A DNA stretch of 64,000 nt, taken from contig JAMPIV010011343.1 of NCBI GenBank assembly GCA_024509875.1, positions 26,790 through 90,789 on the forward strand, read 5' to 3'. Below are positions 22,126-31,193 of the stretch, piece by piece. A program made the position numbers and the translations under genes. Within the stretch, counting starts at the first letter, position 1; the number at the start of each line of letters is the position of its first letter. The DNA comes from Oreohelix idahoensis. Taxonomy: Eukaryota; Mollusca; Gastropoda; Stylommatophora; Oreohelicidae. The notes below the pieces were generated by a model. The model was not told the origin of the DNA and did no database searches. It saw only the letters and a list, made by a program, of their open reading frames with translations.

Positions 22126-22263
22126 ATGAGTCATTTTTCACATCAACCACGTCAACTATCCTTTTCAACGAATCACGACCTGGCTAACACACGAGTCTGG
22201 TCACACGATCGATTTTCGACGAATCAAATCCTAGCTAAGGTACGCCTCAAAAAACCAGATTGA
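22126..22263 (+). CDS. Small 45-residue ORF, right-arm copy
   Basis: Open from the ATG at 22126, mirror of 3467-3604. It ends 97 bp before the PC4-like ATG. AAG|GTACGC near 22237 resembles a 5' splice site, and AACGACAG|A near 22340 a possible 3' site, so it might be spliced to the PC4-like frame. Function is unknown. Confidence 0.3.
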   Translation: MSHFSHQPRQLSFSTNHDLANTRVWSHDRFSTNQILAKVRLKKPD

Positions 22264-22360
22264 ACTGGTATTCCTGCATTTAAACACTTGGAAGACCAAG
22301 ACACTCATACTTTATTCAAGCGTTGGTGTGATAACGACAGATACTTACACCTCGTTCAAG

Positions 22361-23062
22361 ATGACTGCTCCCACCAATTGGGTCTACATCAAGAGCTGAG
22401 ATGAAATGCTTACACCTTTGGCTAGTGGTCTGAAGGCCGCGTCTGTATGTGTTTACCGAGGCCAACCTTTACTACACGTGCGAAAATATTTTGGTGAATC
22501 CTACCTCAAGTTTCCTACCAAAACCGGCATTACGTTAACTCGATCCGAGTTTGAACATTTGTTAACGTTACAGAGTGAAATCCTAGCCGAATTTGACCGA
22601 TTACAGCCACCAAGCACGGATACCTATCCAACTACTTGTACCACTAACACGTTTGACCAGTTCATCAACTCCAGCTGTTACCAACCGATTTCCACCGACC
22701 CGAGTTTGTTTCCTACCACAGACAATCACCTGGCTGATGTCACCAATCTACCATCACAGAAGAAGCCTACCACCTCCACCAACCTGTTTGACGAATACAT
22801 GAACTCTAGCTGTCCAGTATCCCCAGAACTGAGTTTGTTTCCTACGACAGACAATCACCTGGCCGATGTCACTAATCTACCGTCGAAGAAACCTACCACC
22901 TCCACTAACCTGTTTGACGAATACATGAACTCTAGCTGTCCAGTATCACCAGAACCGAGTTGGTTTCCTACGACCACCACCACAGACACCTACCTGACCG
23001 ATGTCACCAATCCACCGCCGAAGAAGAAGAAACCTACCAAGAGGCTGAGAGTTGTCCTTTAG
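22361..23062 (+). pseudogene. PC4-like protein gene, right-arm copy with early stop
   Basis: The frame from the ATG at 22361 matches the intact left-arm gene but has TGA in place of TGT at codon 13 (22397-22399). An in-frame ATG at codon 16 (22406) still opens 218 residues that keep the whole PC4-like core (LLHVRKYFGESYLKFPTKTG, then SEFEHLLTLQSEILAEF) and the three C-terminal repeats. A shortened protein is therefore conceivable. Differences from the left copy include Lys to Thr at codon 18, Val to Phe in the HVRKY-V strand and a few in the repeats, so the arms have evolved separately. Confidence 0.6.
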
Positions 23063-23804
23063 TATTTGAAAAAATAAAAATATATTAACTAAAATTCTTT
23101 TTTGTTACCTATATATAACTGTTCGTATAACCGTTGTATGTCTAAATATATCGTCTAACTGTATATCTCAATAAATATCGTCTTCTTGTTATCTAAAAAT
23201 CGTCTAACTATTATCCTCTTCCTATTGTCTAAATATAACCTCTTCTTGTTATCTAAATATACTGTCTTCCTATTATCGTTTAACTATTATCCTCTTCTTG
23301 TTTGTCTAACACCTCCCGAATACTATCTAAGTTGGCTATGATATACTAAAAACAACACATTCAACAACAATAATATATTACTATATAAAAAGTCATGCTC
23401 CTCCTCGTTATCTCAAGTCTTCCTATTATCGTCTAAATATAACCTCTTCTTGTTATATCAAGTCCGCCATCTTGCGCCTCCAGCGCGCCTGCACATTTTC
23501 CTTATATAAAAAGTCATCCCGCCATCTTGCGCCTGCAGCGCGCCTGCAGAATTTTTACTACATAGAAAGTCACGCGCCTGCAGCGCGCCTGCAGAATACT
23601 ACCTGTTTGGTACATTATATGTCTAAATATATCGCCTTCCTATTGTCTAAATACATAAAAGTCATGCGCCTCCTCCTGAGAACGCCTCCTCCTGAAATCG
23701 ATCGAGTATTTTGCTACATAAAAGTTATGCGCCTCCTCCTGCGCCTGCAGAATTTTTCCTATATAAAAAGTCACGCGCCTGCAGAATACTACCTAAAGCG
23801 TACA
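23063..23804. repeat. Right terminal repeat region of the palindrome
   Basis: Mirror of 1455-2667 with one fewer 330 bp unit. Short blocks such as CTTCCTATTATCGTC and TAAATATAACCTCTTCTTG are followed by GCGCCTGCAGCGCGCCTGCAG repeats and the terminal TACTACCTAAAGCGTACA. Several TATATAAAAGTCA motifs recur. Confidence 0.85.
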
Positions 23805-25143
23805 TTGTATACTACTACGTGGTTTGAGATTTTTTTTTTTAAAGTTCGTTCAAAATAAACAGATGCTTGGTCCCATTGGCCAAAGCTTTATACGTTATAG
23901 GAAAAGTAGGCTGCTCGCTGCCATTTTTTCAAAATATTCTGAGGAGCAAGCAGCGATGAGCAGACTTGTGCTTTTTTTAAAAATACTAATAACAGAAAGC
24001 AGTCTGAACAGGGGCAGTGCTGAAAGTGTGCCATATTCTATTGCCTATTCATCGTTACTTGTTTATATTTCCTTGATATGTGGTAAGATTGATTTTATTA
24101 ACGTTTTAATTGAAAAAAGGTTGTGTGTAAGAAAACGCCATGTAAAAAGATTGTAATTAAATGGTTCCATGGTAGACTAAGGCATGGCCTAGATGTTAAT
24201 CCATCATATTATGGACTATTCAAGAAGTTTAGAACTACAGGACTATATATGATGGTCATACAGGAACATTACACCTATCTTATTGTATGGGAAAAGATTA
24301 CTGCTGGAATGACAGAGGCGTAGCAGCCATTAGGAAAAAGAAAAGAAAACTGGTACCCTTTGTTCCATCAAACTAGAGTGGAGAAGTCAGGTTGGTCAGA
24401 GAGAGCTGACCAAGTTCTTTTAGGTTGAATTTAGTATTACATGTACATTTGGAGGAATTAGTTTGATATTAAGACAGAAACATAACTTGCATTTACAGGG
24501 GTTTCTGCTGGCGCTTATCTGGTGCTGGTAATTGTTGATTGAGGAATTTTGCACGAATTCCAAGAGTCTCTGGTACCTGATTATGGTAAAGAAATTCAAG
24601 ACCAGAGGAGACTGATGTGTTTGGCTAAACCAACTACACCTGCTGTGATTCCAGGGCCCAGATAAGTCTTGATATCTGGCCTTGGACAACTTATCAGTAA
24701 CTGTACAAGATCTCCGGTGTATAACTAAATTTTCCTCCCAAAGACTAAAATAAACAATCATAAATAAACAAAAGAACTGTGGGATGACGAAAATCTCCAA
24801 CCTGCCTCCAAGTACTAGTCATATAAAATAGAGTAATTAACATTAATTGAGAATTTTGACAATGTACGTTGGACATATTGTCCTTTATATGTAAATATCT
24901 ATATATATATATATATATATGTACTTATATCTATCTATCTAATTTGATTATCATTGAGAGGTAGTCCTGACCAAAACAACTTTAGGCTCAGGACCAATAA
25001 AGATTAACAAAAGAAATTTTAAAATATAAAATTTAACAACTGGAGTTAGTTGAGTTTATCATAGTACTTAGTACATATATGTGTATGTTTTTTGTATTGA
25101 TGTTCTTTAACATCACTCTTACATTACCATAGACACTAAACAA
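23805..25143 (+). repeat. LTR, right part (continuation of 646-1454)
   Basis: Sequence resumes the alignment to the LTR at 58566-60691. GTTTGAGATTTTTT near 23821, TGTGGTAAGATTGATTTTATTAAC near 24079 (compare TGTGGTAAGCTTGACATTTATTAAC near 59629), AACATTACACCTAT, and a CATAGACACTAAA ending near 25143 (compare CTAGACATTACA ending at 60691) all fall in order. The combined length with 646-1454 is about 2.1 kb, equal to the other copy. No gene is seen. The small ORFs here are chance. Confidence 0.65.
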
Positions 25144-26125
25144 CACTCTCAATCATACTAGGCCAAAACATAACTTGGAGTGAGATCGTAGGTGGTATCA
25201 GCAAGGTGCTCTGAAACACAGCTATCAATTGTCTACATCAGAGACCTTCACAGATTGACCTCTCTCAAGTACAACTTTACCATACATCAACCTTCTAAAC
25301 ATCAAAACCCACCCCACTCACACAAAGGACCTAATGACACATGAGTGTCACTGTACTGATCCCTTGTGTCTAGACACATGATCCTAGCCAAAGGTCGGTT
25401 ATATTAGGGAGCATGTATAAATACAATTTTTTTTTCCCCTCGCATGAGGTCGCATTTTTTTGCCCTCGCATTTTTTAACTCGCATGAGTCGCGTTGGAGC
25501 ACGCCTGACTTCGGCTCTGGCTAAGACACATTGATCTTAGCCAAAGGCCGGATGTTATGGAGCATGTCCAAATATACTTTTTTTTCCTCGCATGAGGTCG
25601 CATAATTTTTTTCCTCGCATGAGGTTGCATTGGCACACGCCAGACCCTGGTCCTGGTCAAGACACATGTCCGAACACAAAAAGACCCAATGACACATGTG
25701 TCACTGTAGTGATCTTCTGTGTTCTCACACAAAGGACCTAATGACACATGAATATCACTGTACTGATCCCCTGTTTTAAGACACATTGATAATAGCCAAA
25801 GGCCGGATATTAGGGCGCATGTCCAAATATAATTTTTTTTTCCTCGCATGAGGTTGCATTAATTTTTTCCTAGCATGAGGTCGCATTATTTTTTCCTCGC
25901 ATGAGGTTGCATTGGCACACGCCCAAAACCCCCGGCCCTGGACAAGACACATGTTCCAACACAAAAAGACCCAATGACAACATGTGTCACTGTAGTGATC
26001 TTCTGTGTTCTCACACAAAGGACCTAATGACACATGAATGTCACTGTACTGGTCCCTGTGTCTAGACACATGATCCTAGCCAAAGGTCGGTTATATTAGG
26101 GCGCATGTCCAAATATAAAAGACCT
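25144..26125. repeat. Long-period tandem repeat region
   Basis: Three diverged units each carry CACACAAAGGACCTAATGAC, a CACTGTACTG block, AGCCAAAGG(C/T)CGG and CGCATGTCCAAATATA, starting near 25318, 25729 and 26015. Between them lie repeated CTCGCATGAGGTCGCATT blocks with T runs. No coding potential is seen. Confidence 0.8.
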
Positions 26126-26298
26126 TTAGGTCTGAAGTAATTGATAGATAACACAGACCTACCAAAAAAAAATTTTTTTGGTGCCAAACATTTTACTCTT
26201 GATTGCACATAAATGAGGCCTGCTCAATCCAAATATCACATTCACATGTCTGTAGCAGCTCTAGTTTTTAAGATACAGACATTTTTGTATTTCATTGA
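26126..26298. other. Possible terminal inverted repeat of the 26570-28265 element
   Basis: CTCTAGTTTTTAAGATACAGAC near 26262 is inversely related to TCTCAAAAACTAGAG near 28423, downstream of the coding region. This could be a diverged inverted repeat bracketing it. The match is short, so this is a suggestion only. Confidence 0.25.
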
Positions 26299-26300
26299 TA

Positions 26301-26378
26301 CAGGGTGACCCAAAAAAACGGGCCTGCGCGCGCACTGTTTGTGCGCGCGCGGGCTCGTTTTTTTTTTGGGTCACCCTG
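26301..26378. mobile_element. 78 bp hairpin MITE with TA target duplication
   Basis: CAGGGTGACCCAAAAAAACG at the left end is the inverted complement of the right end, ending GGGTCACCCTG, and the centre folds through TGCGCGCGCAC and GTGCGCGCGC. TA lies immediately outside each end (26299-26300 and 26379-26380). TA duplication and CAGGGTG termini fit a miniature Tc1/mariner-type element. The element is almost pure palindrome. Confidence 0.75.
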
Positions 26379-26569
26379 TATTATTACAATATTTTCTATA
26401 TAAGGCTATGTAAAAAAAACTATTGCTGTCTAGTCCTTTACAAAAGAAAACTGCTTGTTTACTCTCAGTTTCAGTTTTCCAAGAATCTTCCCAGAATTGC
26501 CTTTTTTAGATTTTAAGCCACTGCATGCATGTTAGTATGCTACTTATTTTATTACACTTCTAACAGAGA

Positions 26570-28265
26570 ATGGCATCATCTTCAAGAAGAGCATGTTTTC
26601 TTTCACCGCATTTATTTTGTTATATTTGTGGAGAGATCACTTTCAAAGAAGAACATAGGAAGCATATTACTGTTTTTGTGAAAAAAGGCATACTTTGCTT
26701 ACTTTAAAGTAAAACTAGGTGACCAGGACAAATCTTGGGCTCCTCATATTGTTTGCAAAACATGTGTTGAACACCTGCGACAGTGGACTTGTGGGAAAAG
26801 AAAATGTTTAAAATTTGGAATTCCAATGGTTTGGAGAGAGCCCAAGAACCACTATGATGACTGTTATTTCTGTGTTGTAAATATTAAGGGAATTAATGGA
26901 AAAAAATCACAAAAAGTGGAAATATCCAGATTTAGATTCTGCTAGGCGACCTGTTCCACACAAAGATGACATACCAATTCCAACTTTCAGTCAGATTTCG
27001 GATTCCCTGCTAGAAGATGAGACAGCAGGGGCATGTGGAACGACAAGTGACAGTGATAGTGATTTCGAAGATTATTTTTCAGATGCTCAACGCTTCGACC
27101 AGCTTGAACTAAATGATCTAATCCGAGATCTATATCTCTCCAAGGAATCTTCAGAACTTTTGGCTTCAAGATTGAAAGAAAAAAAAATTACTGACTGCTG
27201 AAACAAAGGTTACATTTTATCGCAGCAGAGAGCAAGGTTTTATTCCATTCTTTTGTAAAGAAAACAACCTTGTGTTTTGTACTAATGTAGGAGGTCTTGT
27301 TAACAAAATGGGTGTAAGTTATACACCAGATGAGTGGCGACTTTTCATTGACAGCTCTAAAAGAAGTTTGAAGGGTGTTCTCTTACATAATGGTAACAAA
27401 TATGGCTCAATTCCAATTGTTCATTCTACTACAATGAAGGAGGAGTATGCTGCAATAAGCACAGTTCTGGAAAAATTGAAGTATTTAGAACATAACTGGA
27501 TGGTTTGTGTAGATCTTAAAATGATGAACTTCTTGCTTGACCAGCAAATGGGATTCACCAAATATCCATGCTTTATATGTTTGTGGGATAGCAGGGCAAA
27601 AGATATGCACTGGACAAAGAAACAGTTGCCGTTGAGGGATGAATTTAAAGATAGAGAAAAAAAATATTGCCAACAAGCCTCTCATTGATCGAAAAAGAGT
27701 TCTACTGCCACCATTACATATAAAGCTTGGCTTGATGAAGCAATTTGTTAAGGCACTGAACAAAGATGGTACCTGTTTTAATTACTTATGCAGAAAGTTT
27801 CCAGAAGTGAGCATAGGCAAACTTAAAGCTGGAATTTTTGATGGACCTCAAATTAGAAAGTTAATAAACGATCTAAATTTTGTTGATTCCATGAACAAAA
27901 CAGAGTCCACAGCCTGGTCATCATTTGTTTTAGTTGTGCAAAACTTTCTGGGTAACTTTAAAGCAGACAATTATTCTGAATTAGATGGAAACATGCTGTC
28001 GAGTTTTTGTGAACTTGGATGCAACATGAGCATAAAATTGCACTACCTCCATAACAATTTACATTTATTTCCGGAGAATCTTGGCGACTTTAGTGAGGAG
28101 CAAGGTGAAAGATTTCACCAAGATATAAAAACAATGGAAGAGAGATACCAGGGACTTTGGGATGCCCACATGATGGCCTATTACTGTTGGACCCTTAAGC
28201 GTGACTGTCCGGGCATATCACATTCCAGGAAGTCCTCGAAAAGATCCTTTTTGCGTGTTGACTAA
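26570..28265 (+). pseudogene. Repetitive-family zinc-finger / RNase-H-like protein, probable transposon protein, four frame breaks
   Basis: ATG at 26570 (MASSSRRACFL), stop at 28263-28265. The N-terminal third has Cys pairs (CYICGE, CKTCVEHL, DDCYFC) and the block GDQDKSWAPH. Next comes a Ser/Asp-rich acidic segment, then an RNase-H-like core with EWRLFIDSSKRSLKGVLLHN, CVDLKMMNFLLDQQMGF and CFICLWDS, then LLPPLHIKLGLMKQFVK and ENLGDFSEEQGERFHQD. I know this as a multicopy 'uncharacterized protein' family of arthropods and other invertebrates that behaves like a transposon protein. The acidic residues in the FIDSSK and VDLK blocks and near GERFHQD could be catalytic; that is inference. Frames break near 26690, 26900, 27190 and 27660, three of them at A runs one base too long. 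Confidence 0.7.
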
Positions 28266-28512
28266 ACAAGTGCTAGTGATAAAGTTTTATTACATTTTTA
28301 GTAATATATGCACAGTAATTACATATAATTTGAATGCAGACTAAAGTCAAAATGCCACCGATAGCACCTAACTCTAGGATTGTACATAACCATTGCCCTA
28401 CTAATATGGTCATTCTTAGTTATCTCAAAAACTAGAGCTGATAGAAAAAATCTGATTACATTTTTGGAATCAGCAAACCAACATTACCCAAGAACAGCTA
28501 TAAAATTTAAGG
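28266..28512. other. 3' flank of the transposon-like gene
   Basis: Non-coding. It contains TCTCAAAAACTAGAGCTGATAG, which may belong to a terminal inverted repeat. It is interrupted at 28513 by the LTR element, and the original sequence continues at 37615. Confidence 0.4.
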
Positions 28513-28517
28513 CATCA

Positions 28518-29661
28518 TGTTGCTGTCATTTTCGACGGAGTCATCTGTCAAGTTATTTGCTTATGTTTGTATCATAAGTATAATTGTGTCTTTACCTGCG
28601 ATGTCAGGTTGATTAGGGGTTGTCTTCCCTTGTTTATTCATTCATTGTGTTTGACCTTTAGGGTCAGAGGTTGACAGTTCGGCGTAGGCCTATGGGAAGG
28701 TTTTTTAAGCGGGAGTGAGATATACTTCCGGGAAGCCGGGAAGGTCCTGTTTTTCTGAAGGGACCAAGAGTCCATTGTTTTTCGGGGAGAATCTTCGAAG
28801 TAACTGCTATGGCAGTTTTCCCCAGTGAATCTCTGTGCGTCGGGATGACGACAGAATTCCTTGTGATGTTCTGAGGATTCATTTGCCAGGTAATACCGAC
28901 CTTTATGCATTATTACGCTTTTCGGTGGCAGAACATGTAAAGGATTACCTAGGGTGAACAGCAGCTCACTGATCCGCCATTTCAGAACTTATATATTTGT
29001 GCTCGAGGTAGCCATCCAAGACTGTTAGTCTTATATTGTCCAGAAATCCAGTGACGAAGATATATTGTGGGAGCCGCAGATTGGCGGAACTTCTATCTAC
29101 AATAAGTATTACTGCAGGGTTGATGATAACCTATTTAACAGAAGTACACGGCCGACGTCAGAACGAGGCCTGTGCTTCCGGCTATTATACTACAGCCTGA
29201 TATGTGCAATTGGCGGGAGGGCCAAGTTGCACCTGTGTGTCAAAGTGACTAAGGCATCTGACGCGTTTAGTCAGAGACGCCAAGGGCGACGCTACGAACT
29301 GTCATTATTGAAGAACTTTGCTATTGACCATGCACGTCTATTCTGATGTTTACCTTTTTGAATGCCAAATGTATACCTATCGATGTCAGGTCAGCATGAC
29401 CTTGTTACACTGACTGTTCCTGTTGATATTATGTGTGTTCCCGTCAATAAATGTCTTGAAACATGCCTGCAGTGTCAAAGCATCCTTGATTACTGCATGT
29501 GAGAGTATGGGTTGCAGGATCTACATCTATACGAGCCTAAACACATTCGCGTCTTCATTCGCACCCACACTCAATTCATCATACGCTCGCACTACACATC
29601 TAACAACATGTATACTGTCTTGGGCCAGTGATCACATCAACAAGAAAAAAAGACAGTTACA
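28518..29661 (+). repeat. 5' LTR
   Basis: 1,144 bp, TG...CA. A near-identical copy is at 36469-37614. A GTCAATAAATGTCTTGAAAC block at about 29442 probably carries the polyadenylation signal (AATAAA). TGGTGGACCAGTTACG starts five bases after the LTR and may be the primer-binding site; the tRNA is not identified. Confidence 0.95.
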
Positions 29662-31193
29662 TTTCTGGTGGACCAGTTACGTGGGCTCTTATGATACATT
29701 TCTTGTCGCCAATGTGGCCTAGAAACTTACATTTCTGATGGACCAGATCTGTGGGTTTAAAAAGAACAGAGCGAGCATTTGACATTATTGTTGACATTTA
29801 TGGATCCAGAAATTTACATTCCTGGTTGGCTGTTACATGTATGATGTCTCCAGTTTTGTCGAGAAAGTTACAAGAAGGACAAGTACACATTACACTTCTG
29901 ATCTGTGGGTCTAAGCTACACACGGGACAGCCGTAACACACAGCGCTAATTCTACACTTGCAAGTTTTGGCTACAACAGGACAGATATAGGTCATCAACG
30001 GTTGACCCAAATAAACAGTACGAGCATTTATATTATAATGCTACATAAAGCATAACAAGACATGTACTGAAGTTAACTACTAGGCATTTGCTACGTGGAC
30101 CATAACTGCATAGAAGGCGGGTTCCTATTGTAAACAGTACTGCTGGTTGTTACACGTTTCATTCAACAACAGACTTTTCTAGGTCAGAGCATTCAAGCTA
30201 CATTGTTGGAGGTCAAGTGTCTGTAAACAGTACGTGGAAATAGTAAACATTCAATGTGCAAGCCCTAATTTGAGAAGGTCATAGTAACTTTGGTTCGTGA
30301 ATACCACTTTATGTTACAGTGGATTTGACGTTCAGTGCGCGTTTGACATTTCGTTTCTGTGTTCGCAAGGAGCAAGGAATTTATTTTAGTTTCAGCTGTG
30401 ACTGAACTTGTTCTGCAACACATTGAAATTGATTGCTATATTATGTTACTTCTACTGTTTTTGTGTATTTTTCTGCGGGTTTTTCGGTTGGTGGGTCTTA
30501 CGGTAAATATGCCACTTGATCGAGGCTTACTGTAAGCGTTCTGTAGGTGCAAATTTTCTTAATTTGGAAATTTGCTAGTGACAATTGGTCGCTATTGATG
30601 TTAGCTGTGATGTAATTGTACTTAACGTTGTTTTTGTAATATTTTGTCTGTTTTTCAGTTTTGATTGTCGATTTGTTTTGTTTGTATTCTGTAGGTCTCT
30701 CCTTTCTTGTGTATTTCTCTACACATTTTTGGTTAAAACAGTGTTGCCATTTGTATTGTTTTGTATTTTTGTCTTTGTATTTTTTTTTTGGTTGTACTAC
30801 ATTACTGTCATGCACAGTCTATATACACATACTTGGTCATGTTTTGATATTATTGATAAGGTAGACTCTTCATATAGAGTTTGTTAAATAATATTATATA
30901 AGATATTTATACAAGTTCTTTGATAAAAGACTTGTTATCTACAAAGATTGAGACAAGGTGAAATACATATTCAAGTTCTTTATAAAAAAGACTTGTGCCC
31001 ATAGTGAGTGGGATATAAGGGAATTTTTTTTCCACAGGTACTCAGGTGATTTTTTGGGTACATTATAAACAAGACTAAGAGTGTGAAAGAAAGTGAAGTG
31101 AGTATACAAGTCTATCATTTCAGACTTGTCTCCCATTAAAGTGGGATAATTTAATATATTTGCTTCTGCAAGTTACTGATCTCAGTAGACAAG
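29662..31193 (+). other. 5' leader with repeated hairpins
   Basis: 1.5 kb without a gene. The possible primer-binding block TTACATTTCTGGTGGACCAG (29656-29675) recurs in variant form at 29729-29748. The last 300 bases contain three hairpins of the type ACAAGTYCTTT...AAAGACTTGT (30911-30935, 30972-30995, 31106-31129). The second and third are each followed by a CCCA...TGGG hairpin (30998-31011, 31131-31146). Gag starts 47 bases later. The hairpin pair is conserved in the leader of the related element at 11534-21443. RNA packaging, dimerisation or translation control are possible roles. Confidence 0.6.

Larger units (their letters stand above)
1455..23804. mobile_element. Giant palindromic (long inverted repeat) element carrying PC4-like genes, with later insertions
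   Basis: The two ends are inverted copies of each other: the 5' end begins TGTACGCTTTAGGTAGTA and the 3' end finishes with its reverse complement. The left arm (1455-6567) pairs with the right arm (8167-23804) once two later insertions are removed: the solo LTR at 9414-10570 and the LTR element at 11534-21443. The arms are each about 4.5-5.1 kb, the loop is 1.6 kb, and the original length was about 11.3 kb. Flanks at 1400-1454 and 23805 onward both match one LTR family, so this is an insertion with two real borders. I see no perfect target duplication; the flanks ATTGACTA and TTGTATA are only similar. It carries PC4-like genes, two small ORFs, subterminal tandem repeats and no recognisable transposase or polymerase. 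A foldback-type or non-autonomous transposon, or a relic of a DNA virus-like element with inverted ends, would fit. The class is undetermined. Confidence 0.8.

Noticed and set aside
1455..23804. Palindrome as a library or assembly fold-back artefact
   Set aside because: The arms differ by substitutions, indels, repeat-unit number and two arm-specific LTR insertions with correct target duplications, which an artefact would not create.
24420..24800. 126-residue minus-strand ORF
   Set aside because: It lies within LTR-homologous sequence and shows no protein-like pattern.
30498..30887. ORFs of about 100 residues on both strands
   Set aside because: These are low-complexity T-rich leader sequence of the LTR element, with hydrophobic or Lys-rich composition only.
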